The notes beneath the pieces are model-generated. The model was given only the letters and a program-made list of their open reading frames with translations. It searched no databases and was not told where the DNA came from. Shown here one piece after another: positions 18,798 through 27,535 of a DNA stretch of 64,000 bases (the first letter of the stretch is position 1; each line of letters starts with the position of its first letter). The position numbers and the translations under genes were made by a program. This stretch comes from an uncultured Myxococcales bacterium (GTDB lineage Bacteria > Myxococcota_A > UBA9042): assembly GCA_903840165.1 (NCBI GenBank), contig CAIMEY010000073.1, positions 1 to 64,000 of the forward strand, written 5' to 3'.

Positions 18798-18903
18798 CCA
18801 CAGACAGGGTGAGGTCGATGCCGCGGTGCCCCCAAAGGACGCGCATCAGGACAAGGGATGCCCTGATCGGACCCAAGATTAGGTGCCAGGCAGTTGGAAG
18901 GCC

Positions 18904-19917
18904 ATGGAAACCCTGTTGAAACGACATTTTTGGCTGGTGACGTTGCTCGGCTTGGCCGTGGTGGCGTGGCTGACGGCGGGCTCCGTCACGGCCCTGGTCG
19001 GCATGGTGCTCGTGCGCCAAGGCAAGAGCGATGCCAAACCAAATGTCGCTGAGGCCAAAGGCGAAACGGCGGTCAGCAAGCGTTTGCGCGCCGGTCGCCT
19101 CGATGGGGAAGCGGGCGCAGTGATTGCCGGTCGCTCTATCTTCCTGATCGAGGAACCGCCCGAAAAGAAAGAAGATGAAGCCGAAGGTGACGGAGCGACG
19201 GACGAACAAGGCAATCCCATTGAGAAAGAGCTGCCGCCCTTGGAGCCAACCTACGAGCCGACGACGCTACCGATCAAGCTGCTGGGAACGATGGTGGTCA
19301 CACCCGACGAATTCTCTAGCGGTTCTGTGGAGTTGGACAAGAAGGACCAAAAAGTCATTGGCATTCACTCCGTCTTGCTCGATGGCAAGGCCGAGGTCAT
19401 GGCCATTCGCCGGAATTACATTATTCTTAAAGAAGACAATAAGTTAACGATCGCCCCGCTCTTCGCCAAAGAAAAGGACGCCGCCGGCAGTGACCCCGCG
19501 CATCCGGGCAGCACGCCAGAAGCCCCCAAGCGGTCCAGCCAAGCCGACGTCAAAAAGCCGGCCGAAGCCAAGGTGGCCGGCGTCGAGAAGATCAGCGACA
19601 CCAACTTCAAGCTCGGCCGCGACCACATCAACGATAAGCTAAAGGATCTCGCGTCATTAGGCGCGCAGGTCAAGATCGTCGCCAACTACCGCAATGGCAA
19701 GTACTCAGGCGTCAAGATGATCGGCATGCAGGATTCCAGCCTGTTCAAGGACATCGGCTTTGACAACGGCGACATTCTGATGGCCGTCAACGGCGACCAT
19801 TTAGACAGTCCAAACAAGGCGTTGGCCCTGTATGACGCTTTGAAGAACAAGTCGCGCCTGACCGTGCTGATTGAGCGCGGCGGCATCGACAAAACCATTC
19901 GCTATTCAATCAACTGA
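18904..19917 (+). CDS. gspC: Type II secretion protein GspC
   Basis: GspC is the inner-membrane clamp that links the T2SS assembly platform to the secretin. The 337-residue product (ATG 18904; a GTG at 18883 is an alternative) has a short cytoplasmic end and one transmembrane helix at about residues 9-33. An acidic linker follows. The homology region lies at about 120-180 (LPIKLLGTMVV through AIRRNYIILKED), and a C-terminal PDZ domain at about 255-335 (IGFDNGDILMAVNGDHLDSP). A Lys/Pro/Ala-rich linker separates the two. It is the first gene of the gspC-N operon and directly follows the sigma-54 site. Confidence 0.9.
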   Translation: METLLKRHFWLVTLLGLAVVAWLTAGSVTALVGMVLVRQGKSDAKPNVAEAKGETAVSKRLRAGRLDGEAGAVIAGRSIFLIEEPPEKKEDEAEGDGATDEQGNPIEKELPPLEPTYEPTTLPIKLLGTMVVTPDEFSSGSVELDKKDQKVIGIHSVLLDGKAEVMAIRRNYIILKEDNKLTIAPLFAKEKDAAGSDPAHPGSTPEAPKRSSQADVKKPAEAKVAGVEKISDTNFKLGRDHINDKLKDLASLGAQVKIVANYRNGKYSGVKMIGMQDSSLFKDIGFDNGDILMAVNGDHLDSPNKALALYDALKNKSRLTVLIERGGIDKTIRYSIN

Positions 19918-20012
19918 GTGCAAGGGGCCGTCGCGACGGCTCGACCAGTGATCGACCATGAGATGCAGCGCCGTGCCACCCAGATTGCACGGCCTCCGGG
20001 GAGAAGACCTTG

Positions 20013-23000
20013 ATGGCACGCAGCAATTCCCAATCAGCCCGACTTTGGCCGTTGTGGGCAGTCCTGGTGGCCGGCACAGCGCTGCTAGCACCCGTGGTGC
20101 TGGCCCAGGAAAGCCAAGGGGGCGACAAGGCAATCCCGGTCAAGGCCGGCGGTGGCACCTTGAACAAGAAAGAGAAGTCCGGGGAACTCAAGGCCAAAGG
20201 CGACGGCGTATTCAAGCGCGGTGGTGCCAAAGCCGCCCTGGACCCCGATTATGACCCGGCGCAGACGAGCAAGAAGGTTGGTGCCGGAAAGGCTGATGAC
20301 GACAAGCCAATTGTGCCTGCGCCCGTAGGTGCTGGCCGTGGCGTGCCCGCGGCTGAGCCTGCAGCGGCCGGCAAGGGCGATCCGCTCACTGAGGATGATC
20401 GCAAGAAGTTTGGCGACGACGTCACGACCATCAAGAACAACCTGAGCGACATCAAGTGCAAGAAGATCCCGGCCAATGCCCATGTAACTATGGACTTTCA
20501 AGACGCGCCGATCGAAGCCGTGATGAAGCTGGTGTCTTGCTGGACCAATCGCAATTTCATTCTCGCTACGGCAAAACGCGGCGGAAAGATTACGATTATT
20601 TCGCCCCAGCCGGTGACCGTCTATGAGGCTTACCGGGCCTTCCTTTCGAGCTTGATGGTCAACGGCATGAGCGTGACCAAGAAAGGCCAGTTTTATCACA
20701 TTGTTGACACGGCCGACGCGCGTTCTTCCGGGGCCGAAGTCCTTGGGCCCAAAGGCGCGGTGCCCAATGACGACAACGTGGTGACGCGGATCGTTCGCCT
20801 CAAGAACCTCGATGCCAAGGAAGTCGAGCCGTTGGTGACGAAATTCAAGTCCAAGGCCGGCGACGTATTCATCTACCCGCCCAACAACAGCGTGGTGATT
20901 ACCGACACGGGCACCAACATCACCAAAATCATGAAGTTGCTGGCGGAAATCGATGTGCCTCTGGGTGCTGAGAAGATCTGGATTCGTCCGGTGCAGCACA
21001 TGGATGCATCTGAATTGGTGGAGAAAATCACTGCGGTCTTTGGCGAAGGCAAAGGCGGCGGCGGCGGCGGTGGTGCAGGCGGAGCCGCGGGTGCCGCAGC
21101 AGCCCAGGCGGCAAGTTCAGGCGGACCGACGGCCAAGGTCACGATGTCCAAAGCGATTGCCGACGACCGCAGCAACCAAATCATCCTCATCGCCACCCGG
21201 ACCAATTACCTGAAGATCGACGCACTGATCCGCAAGTTAGACGTGCCGATTCCGGGCGAAGGCGCCATCCACATCCATCACCTGGAAAATGCCGACGCTG
21301 AGGATGTTTCCCAGACATTGAGCAGCCTTGCAGGTGGCGGTGGCGGCGGTGGTGGCGGCGCGGCCAAAGCCAAGAGCGGCGGTGCAGCCAAGAGTGGCGC
21401 CAAAGGCGGTGGCAAGAGCAGCGGCGGCGGTGGCGGCGCGGCGACGCTATTTGAAGGCGACGTGAAAATTACCGCCCATAAAGCCACGAATTCTCTAGTG
21501 ATTGAGAGCTCGCTGAAGGACTACTTGGCCCTGCAAAAGGTCATTGCGGAACTCGATCGCCGCCGCAAGCAGGTCTATGTCGAAGCTGTGATCATGGAAA
21601 TTTCCACGACCAAGAATCGCAAGACACAACTCGCTGGTTCTTTTGGCAAAACGTTCGACATCGGCGGCAACTCCGTGCCTTTGCTCTTTGGCCTCGGCGG
21701 CCTTGGCATGGGCGGCGTGAGCCTGCAACAGCTCAATTCCGGTGGTTTTGCCGCTGGTTTGCAGGGCCCCTTGCTCAACGTCAACGCGGGCAACACCGGC
21801 AACTCGGCCGTTCCCGCAGGCGTGACCCTGTCTATCCCCGCGTTTGGCTTCTTGATTCAGGCCATTCAGGAGAACAGCGACGTCAATGTGTTATCGACGC
21901 CGCACATCTTGACCTTGAACAACGAGGACGCTGAAATCACCGTCGGTCGAAAAATCCCCTATCGTTCTCAATCGATGGGCTCTGGTATGGGCGGATTGGG
22001 CAGCATGCTCGGCGGCCTCGGCGGCATGGGCAGCAGCATGGGGGCCATGGGCGGCATGATGGGCGGCATGATGGGCGGCATGATGGGCGGCACTGTCCAA
22101 CACTTGGACGTCGACCTGACTCTGAAAATTACGCCGCAAATCAATGAGTCGGACTTCATCAAGCTCAAGATTGAGCAACAGCTCGACGAAGTGGAAGGCA
22201 TCGACCCCAACCTCGGGCCGACGACGTCCAAGCGAAAGATCAGCAATACCGTGGTCGTACGCGATCAGCAGCCCGTGGTGATCGGCGGCCTCATTACCGA
22301 CCGCGAAACGTCGGGCGTGGCGAAGATTCCGATTTTGGGCGATTTGCCGCTGCTGGGCATGTTCTTCCGCAAGAACACGCTGATGATCGAAAAGAAGAAC
22401 CTGCTGCTGATCATCGTGCCGCACATCATCAAGGATCCAACGGACTTGGAGCGCATGCACGAGAACAAGATGGACCAAATTCGCGAATTTGCAGACGAAT
22501 TGGCCACCAAGCAGAAGGAGTACCAGGGCAAGATCGATTTCCGCAAGAAGCGCGGCTTTCTTGAGTCTGTGTTTGAGGCCGTGGACAAGGCGGCGGATGA
22601 GCGAAAGCTGCAGGAAAAGGCGTACTTCGACAACGCCGACGTCGACCTAGTTGGGCCGCCCGAACGGCATGACTTGGACTTTGACCCGTTCAAGCAAAAG
22701 GACGGCGACAAGAAGGGCCGCAAGCCCGAGGCCAAAGGCTCTGAAAGCAAGAGCAAAGACGCCGAAGAAGACGACGATGTTGGCGCTGTGGAAGTGATTG
22801 ACCTGCCAGAAGCGGGCAAGGATGACGTCAAGAAGGCCGACAAGAAGCCCGCGGATTCTAAGGCCGATGACAAGAAGGCCGGCGACAGCAAGAAGGCACA
22901 GGACGCCAAGGCTGCACCGACTAAAGCGGACGCCAAGGGTGACGACGATGGCGACGAAGCCTCGGAGCCGACGGCCGAAAAGGCGGCAGCGGACAAGGCG

Positions 23001-23090
23001 GCCAGCGACAAAGCTGCGGCGGACAAGGCGGCCAAGAAAGGCAAGGGCGCTGCTGCCAAGAAGGGCAAGAAAGCGAAGAAGAGCAAGTAG
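20013..23090 (+). CDS. gspD: Type II secretion secretin GspD
   Basis: GspD forms the outer-membrane secretin pore. The 1025-residue product (ATG 20013; a TTG lies just before) is longer than the usual 650-750. It has a signal peptide ending near VVLAQ, a charged linker, then N0 (VTMDFQDAPIEAVMKLV, about 158-240), N1 (VVTRIVRLKNLDAKEVEPLV), and N2 and N3 (IHIHHLENADAEDVSQTL) interrupted by Gly-rich loops. The secretin core includes NVLSTPHILTLNNEDAEITV and VVIGGLITDRETSGVAKIP. A Gly/Met-rich insertion lies inside the core. The last 165 residues are a Lys/Ala/Asp-rich low-complexity tail where a pilotin-binding S domain might be expected. Confidence 0.95.
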   Translation: MARSNSQSARLWPLWAVLVAGTALLAPVVLAQESQGGDKAIPVKAGGGTLNKKEKSGELKAKGDGVFKRGGAKAALDPDYDPAQTSKKVGAGKADDDKPIVPAPVGAGRGVPAAEPAAAGKGDPLTEDDRKKFGDDVTTIKNNLSDIKCKKIPANAHVTMDFQDAPIEAVMKLVSCWTNRNFILATAKRGGKITIISPQPVTVYEAYRAFLSSLMVNGMSVTKKGQFYHIVDTADARSSGAEVLGPKGAVPNDDNVVTRIVRLKNLDAKEVEPLVTKFKSKAGDVFIYPPNNSVVITDTGTNITKIMKLLAEIDVPLGAEKIWIRPVQHMDASELVEKITAVFGEGKGGGGGGGAGGAAGAAAAQAASSGGPTAKVTMSKAIADDRSNQIILIATRTNYLKIDALIRKLDVPIPGEGAIHIHHLENADAEDVSQTLSSLAGGGGGGGGGAAKAKSGGAAKSGAKGGGKSSGGGGGAATLFEGDVKITAHKATNSLVIESSLKDYLALQKVIAELDRRRKQVYVEAVIMEISTTKNRKTQLAGSFGKTFDIGGNSVPLLFGLGGLGMGGVSLQQLNSGGFAAGLQGPLLNVNAGNTGNSAVPAGVTLSIPAFGFLIQAIQENSDVNVLSTPHILTLNNEDAEITVGRKIPYRSQSMGSGMGGLGSMLGGLGGMGSSMGAMGGMMGGMMGGMMGGTVQHLDVDLTLKITPQINESDFIKLKIEQQLDEVEGIDPNLGPTTSKRKISNTVVVRDQQPVVIGGLITDRETSGVAKIPILGDLPLLGMFFRKNTLMIEKKNLLLIIVPHIIKDPTDLERMHENKMDQIREFADELATKQKEYQGKIDFRKKRGFLESVFEAVDKAADERKLQEKAYFDNADVDLVGPPERHDLDFDPFKQKDGDKKGRKPEAKGSESKSKDAEEDDDVGAVEVIDLPEAGKDDVKKADKKPADSKADDKKAGDSKKAQDAKAAPTKADAKGDDDGDEASEPTAEKAAADKAASDKAAADKAAKKGKGAAAKKGKKAKKSK
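22048..22092 (+). repeat. 12-bp tandem repeat in gspD (Gly-Met run)
   Basis: The unit ATGGGCGGCATG is repeated about 3.5 times and encodes GMMGGMMGGMMGG inside the secretin core. The repeat is in frame, so copy changes would alter loop length without a frameshift. Confidence 0.85.
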
Positions 23091-23160
23091 TTCTCTCGCC
23101 GACCTTCCCCAGCACTGGAGTGTGTGATTGCGCGCCAAGCGGCGCCTTAGGCCCAGGTTG

Positions 23161-24999
23161 ATGATGCAAGCCCATGTTGAACAAGACGATTCCGCTGTGA
23201 CGCAGATCCTGCAGTTGCCGCCCCATGAGGCTGCGCTGCCGCGGGATGGCAGCAGCTTGGTGACCGTGCAACCGTCTGTAGATCCGCGATTACTCGGGGA
23301 AATCCTGATGTCACGGGGCGCTTGTGGCCAGGACGCCGTGGACATGGCCCTCAAGGTGCAGGAGGAGCGCGGCGGCCTCATCGGCGATTTGCTAATCCAG
23401 CACAATGTCATCAGCCGGATGCAGTTGGTCCAAGCCTTGGGCTCGCAACTGGGTATTCATGTTCAGGAAACCGTGGACGAAGCGGCCATTGACGTGTCCC
23501 TGGTGGCGCATCTGTCGATGACGTGGGCCAAGGAAAATGAGGTCCTGCCTTATGTGAAGAATGGCCGGATCTTGCACGTGCTCATCGCCAATCCGATGGC
23601 TACAGGGCCCATCGACGACTTGCGCGTGGTGTTTGACGGGGCCCAGGTCGAACCGATCCTGGTGACGCCGGACGTGCTCAACCACGCGATTAACCATGCT
23701 TTCGATCGCCGAGCCCGCGCCGACCAGGTCGTCGACGACATGGAGAAGGGCGAAGCCGGCGTGGCTGACGTGGCCATGGAGCTCGAGGACGCCGCCAAGG
23801 ACATCCTCGATGAAGACGACGAGGCGCCGATCATTCGCTTGGTCAACAGCGTGCTCAACCAGGCGGCCAAAGAGAAAGTCAGCGACGTGCACATTGAGCC
23901 GATGGAAAAGTACGTGCTGGTCCGCTTTCGCAAGGATGGCGTGCTGCGCGAAGTTGTGCGTACTTCCAAGAAGTTTCAGGCGTCCATCACCTCGCGCGTC
24001 AAGATTATGGGCAACCTCAATATCGCGGAAAAGCGGTTGCCCCAGGACGGTCGCATTCGCATCAAGGTGGCTGGGCGCGACATCGACTTGCGTCTGAGCA
24101 CGATTCCGACGGCGCATGGCGAGCGGATCGTGATGCGATTGCTGGACAAAGGCTCGACCACTTTGGACCTCAAGACCCTGGGAATGAGGCCTGATGTCGT
24201 TGAAGCTATTGATGGTTTGGTACATCGTCCCAACGGCATTTTGCTGTGCACCGGCCCCACCGGTTCTGGCAAGACGACGACGCTGTACTCGGCCCTGATG
24301 TCGATCAACAACCCCGACATCAACATTCTAACCATTGAAGATCCTGTGGAATACCAGCTCGAAGGCATCGGCCAGATGCAGGTCAACCCCAAGATCGAGT
24401 TCACCTTTGCCCGCGGCCTGCGCGCCACCCTGCGTCAGGACCCGGACGTGGTGCTGGTGGGCGAAATTCGTGACTTGGAAACGGCTGAAATTGCAGTACA
24501 AGCGGCGCTAACGGGCCACTTGGTGCTAAGCACGGTTCACACCAATGACGCGTCTTCGACCTACACCCGGCTCATCGACATGGGCGTGGAGCCGTTTCTG
24601 TTGTCGTCGTCGATCATCGGCATCTTGGCCCAGCGCCTCTGCCGACGTTTGTGCAATGATTGCAAGGTACCGCACATCCTGACCGATTTGGAGCTGGAGC
24701 AGTTGGGCCTAACCCGCGACGACCCGGAATTGCAGCAGGCCAAGGTCTTTGGCGCCAAGGGGTGTCCACAGTGCGGCATGTCGGGCTATGCCGGGCGAAT
24801 GGGCCTGCATGAACTCCTGACGCCTACAGAGGAAATCAAGCGTTTGGTGGTGCAAAAGCTCGATGCCGGTGCCATCAAAAGGGCCGCCGTCGCCATGGGC
24901 ATGCGCACGCTGCTGGCGGACGGGGCCTACAAGATCATGCAAGGCCGCACCACGGTTGAAGAAGTGATGCGCATTGCCAACCAAGATCAGGAGGACTGA
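23161..24999 (+). CDS. gspE: Type II secretion ATPase GspE
   Basis: GspE is the cytoplasmic hexameric ATPase that drives pseudopilus assembly. The 612-residue product starts at one of two adjacent ATGs (23161/23164); a TTG at 23128 opens the frame earlier. The N-terminal T2SSE domain includes LLIQHNVISRMQLVQALG. The motor has a Walker A motif GPTGSGKTTTLYS near residue 365, the Asp box ILTIEDPVEYQ, Walker B VVLVGEIRDLETAEIA, and the His box TGHLVLSTVHTNDA. The tetracysteine zinc motif (CRRLCNDC and CPQCGMSGYAGR) typical of GspE/PilB is intact. The stop lies 5 bp before gspF. Confidence 0.96.
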   Translation: MMQAHVEQDDSAVTQILQLPPHEAALPRDGSSLVTVQPSVDPRLLGEILMSRGACGQDAVDMALKVQEERGGLIGDLLIQHNVISRMQLVQALGSQLGIHVQETVDEAAIDVSLVAHLSMTWAKENEVLPYVKNGRILHVLIANPMATGPIDDLRVVFDGAQVEPILVTPDVLNHAINHAFDRRARADQVVDDMEKGEAGVADVAMELEDAAKDILDEDDEAPIIRLVNSVLNQAAKEKVSDVHIEPMEKYVLVRFRKDGVLREVVRTSKKFQASITSRVKIMGNLNIAEKRLPQDGRIRIKVAGRDIDLRLSTIPTAHGERIVMRLLDKGSTTLDLKTLGMRPDVVEAIDGLVHRPNGILLCTGPTGSGKTTTLYSALMSINNPDINILTIEDPVEYQLEGIGQMQVNPKIEFTFARGLRATLRQDPDVVLVGEIRDLETAEIAVQAALTGHLVLSTVHTNDASSTYTRLIDMGVEPFLLSSSIIGILAQRLCRRLCNDCKVPHILTDLELEQLGLTRDDPELQQAKVFGAKGCPQCGMSGYAGRMGLHELLTPTEEIKRLVVQKLDAGAIKRAAVAMGMRTLLADGAYKIMQGRTTVEEVMRIANQDQED

Positions 25000-25004
25000 G
25001 CACC

Positions 25005-26264
25005 GTGCCTGTTTTCGAGTACATCGGCAAGGATTCCGCCGGCAAGACGGTCAAAGGCAACATGGACGTCGACAGCGTCCGTTCGCTGAAGAACGCCCTG
25101 CGCCGCGATCGGATCTTCTTGACGGAATACCATGAAACCACGGTCAAAGGTGGCAAGGCCAAGGTCAAAGCCGGCTCGCAGCAGAAGCAAGGCTCGCGGG
25201 ACGTCGACTTCGGCGAATGGTTTACGCGGATAAGCCCGCAAGATATCAGTGAAATGACCCGCCAAATGGCGACGCTCCTCAAGGCCGGCGTCCCCCTGGT
25301 CGATGGCTTGGCGGCGACGACTGAACAGATTGAAAATCCCAAGCTAAAACGGGTACTTGCACAGGTAAGGACCGATGTCAACGAAGGTGCGGCCTTCTGG
25401 CGCGCGCTGGCTGTGCACGAAAAGATCTTTGGTAACACGTACTTCAACATGGTCCGCGCTGGCGAGTCGTCGGGCAACTTGGACGTTGTGCTGCTGCGCT
25501 TGGCCGACTTCACCGAGTCACAAGTCCGCTTGCGCAATAAGATTATCGGTGCAATGACCTATCCGGTCATCATGATGTGCATCGCCACGGGCATCGTCTC
25601 GGCCATGATGATCTTTGTGGTGCCGACCATCACGGGCATGTTCGCCGATCTAGGCACAGAAATGCCTTTGATTACGCGGATTCTCATCTTCATCTCCGAC
25701 ATGTTCGGCCGGTTTTGGTGGCTCGGCGTGCTGGGAATGGTCGGCGCTGTGACGGGGTTTCAACGTTGGAAGAACTCCGAAGCCGGGGCCGACCGCTGGG
25801 ACTACTTCTTGCTCAAGGTGCCGGTACTCGGCGATCTGATTCGTAAAATCGCCATTTCGCGCTTTTCCCGCACGCTGTCGACCTTGCTGTCCTCGGGCGT
25901 GCCGCTGCTGACAGCGATGGAAATCGTCGAAAACGTGGTGGCCAACCGGGTGTTGGCCAAGGTCATTGCCGAGGCGCGCGCCGCAATTCGTGAAGGTGAC
26001 TCGATTTCTGGGCCCCTTAAGCGCAGTCAGCAGTTCCCGCCCATGGTCGTGCACATGGTGGCGATCGGCGAGCGCTCCGGCGAACTGGAAAACATGCTGA
26101 AGAACATTTCGGAAAGCTATGAAAATCAGGTGGATACTAAGGTGAACGCCCTGACCAGCCTGCTCGAGCCGATCATGATTGTCGGCATGGGCGTCATGGT
26201 CGGCTTTCTAGTGGCGGCGATCTTGCTGCCGATGATGCAGCTGGCCAAGTCGATGCGCGGCTAA
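25005..26264 (+). CDS. gspF: Type II secretion inner-membrane protein GspF
   Basis: GspF is the polytopic platform protein that couples the ATPase to pseudopilin insertion. The 419-residue product starts at GTG 25005, preceded by a strong AGGAGGA within the gspE end. Two T2SSF cytoplasmic domains are visible (EMTRQMATLLKAGVPLVDGL and RFSRTLSTLLSSGVPLLTAM). Transmembrane helices lie near residues 185-215, 230-250 and 385-412. The length is typical (about 405). The N-terminal 30 residues (PVFEYIGKDSAGKTVKGNMD) match the usual GspF/PilC opening. Confidence 0.95.
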   Translation: MPVFEYIGKDSAGKTVKGNMDVDSVRSLKNALRRDRIFLTEYHETTVKGGKAKVKAGSQQKQGSRDVDFGEWFTRISPQDISEMTRQMATLLKAGVPLVDGLAATTEQIENPKLKRVLAQVRTDVNEGAAFWRALAVHEKIFGNTYFNMVRAGESSGNLDVVLLRLADFTESQVRLRNKIIGAMTYPVIMMCIATGIVSAMMIFVVPTITGMFADLGTEMPLITRILIFISDMFGRFWWLGVLGMVGAVTGFQRWKNSEAGADRWDYFLLKVPVLGDLIRKIAISRFSRTLSTLLSSGVPLLTAMEIVENVVANRVLAKVIAEARAAIREGDSISGPLKRSQQFPPMVVHMVAIGERSGELENMLKNISESYENQVDTKVNALTSLLEPIMIVGMGVMVGFLVAAILLPMMQLAKSMRG

Positions 26265-26306
26265 TTCTGCGCGGATTCAGAACAACAGAACTCAAGGAGG
26301 TCGACA

Positions 26307-26750
26307 ATGAAGCGTCTTTCGTACTCTCGCCAGGACTTGGCGCAAATCCTGGCCACGTGGCGACAGCCGGCCGCGGTGGCCCAACGCGGCATGACTCTTA
26401 TCGAAATCATGGTGGTGATTGTGATCATCGGCGTGCTTGGCTCCGCCCTGGCGGTGGGCGTGTTCGGCATGCTCAATGATGCCAAGATCGATAGCTGTGC
26501 CGCGCAGTTGAACAGCGTCGGCGGCGTGGTGGAAGCCTATGAAGCCCGCAATGGCGACTTCCCGGACAGCCTGACGACCCTTTCGGAAGGCAAGAATCCC
26601 AAGCTCAAGAAGGAAATCCTCAAGGATCCTTGGCGCCAAGACTTGCAGTACAGCGCCACCGGCGACGGATTCTCCCTGTGCTCGGGCGGTCCGGACAAGA
26701 AGTCAGGCACCGAGGACGACATCTGCTATGGCCAGACCAGCAAGAAATAG
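26307..26750 (+). CDS. gspG: Major pseudopilin GspG
   Basis: GspG is the main subunit of the periplasmic pseudopilus. The 147-residue precursor has a prepilin site QRG|MTLIEIMVVIVIIGVL, with Glu at position 5 of the mature protein. Its leader is about 30 residues, much longer than the usual 6-10. The C-terminal part keeps the family's DPWRQDLQYS and a calcium-loop-like GPDKKSGTEDD. AAGGAGG 8 nt before the ATG is the best ribosome binding site of the operon, in line with a high expression need. No prepilin peptidase (gspO/pilD) gene lies in the window. Confidence 0.94.
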   Translation: MKRLSYSRQDLAQILATWRQPAAVAQRGMTLIEIMVVIVIIGVLGSALAVGVFGMLNDAKIDSCAAQLNSVGGVVEAYEARNGDFPDSLTTLSEGKNPKLKKEILKDPWRQDLQYSATGDGFSLCSGGPDKKSGTEDDICYGQTSKK

Positions 26751-27474
26751 CCTTGGCGGCTCAAGACGTTCGACGCGAGGCTTCACACTCATCGAACTGG
26801 TGGTGGTGATTGCAGTCATCGCCATTGTCACGGCCGCGGTGGCCACGGGCATTGGCAACATCCGCGGTGCGTCGGTGCAGTCGGAGACCGGCAAACTGGC
26901 TGTCGCTGTTCGGTATTTATACAACTTGGCCGTGTTGTCTGGCCGCAACCAGCGGTTGGTCGTCGACCTGGACACGCAGTCCTACTGGGGGGAGGAGCAA
27001 ACGACGTCCGACCCCTGCGAGACCTTCCTGCTGCCTGGCGAAGGCGAGGAAGAGGACCCGAAACACGATAAAAAGGCTGAAGAAAAGTCCAGCGACGGCA
27101 GCAAGGGCAGCAAGGGCAGCAAGGGCGGCAAGGGCGGCAAGGGGACCAAGGGTGGCAAAGGCCCCAAAGAGGCCGGCGGTAAGAAGGCCAACCAGGCGGG
27201 CTTTCAGGCCATTGAATCGCGGCTTTTGGCCAAGTATTCGCTGGACAAGGGCGTCAAGTTCGGCGGCGTGATGACGTCGCACCAAGTCTCGCTGAGCGAA
27301 AAGGGGCAGGCGTACGTGTACTTCTTCCCCAACGGAACCACTGAAAATGCGCTGATTTACGTCACTGGAGAGAGCCAAGAGGACGTGATGACCGTGGAGG
27401 TCAAGGCTCTGCAAGGTACGGCGCAAATCCATAAGAATAAAGTTGAGTTGACCCAGTTCGGCAAGGACAACTAG
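26728..27474 (+). CDS. gspH: Minor pseudopilin GspH
   Basis: The 248-residue precursor has the class III signal TRG|FTLIELVVVIAVIAIV. It overlaps the gspG end by 23 bp, so translation is probably coupled. After the conserved helix and VRYLYNLAVLSGRNQRLV (typical of GspH) there is an acidic patch, then a Lys/Gly-rich run (GSKGSKGSKGGKGGKG and more) of about 30 residues at roughly 124-153. Without this insertion the length would be close to the usual 170-200. The C-terminal part is beta-rich. GspH belongs to the pseudopilus tip region. Confidence 0.85.
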   Translation: MARPARNSLGGSRRSTRGFTLIELVVVIAVIAIVTAAVATGIGNIRGASVQSETGKLAVAVRYLYNLAVLSGRNQRLVVDLDTQSYWGEEQTTSDPCETFLLPGEGEEEDPKHDKKAEEKSSDGSKGSKGSKGGKGGKGTKGGKGPKEAGGKKANQAGFQAIESRLLAKYSLDKGVKFGGVMTSHQVSLSEKGQAYVYFFPNGTTENALIYVTGESQEDVMTVEVKALQGTAQIHKNKVELTQFGKDN

Positions 27475-27535
27475 TGCAAACGGCGGCGCATGGGCGCAGG
27501 ACCGCAACAACCCGAGTGGGCGCAGGGAAACGACG

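Larger units (their letters stand above)
18583..18903. other. Divergent promoter region of the T2SS operon
   Basis: About 320 bp separate the Cys-rich lipoprotein gene from gspC. The region holds one perfect sigma-54 consensus and one partial copy (both listed separately). No gene is supported here. Confidence 0.6.

Noticed and set aside
18583-19209. N-terminal extension of the Cys-rich lipoprotein frame to 19209
   Set aside because: It crosses the sigma-54 promoter and gspC, and the signal peptide and ribosome binding site support the start at 18582.
21040-21450. Gly-codon repeats in gspD as a possible CRISPR or repeat array
   Set aside because: They are in-frame coding Gly runs without regular spacers.
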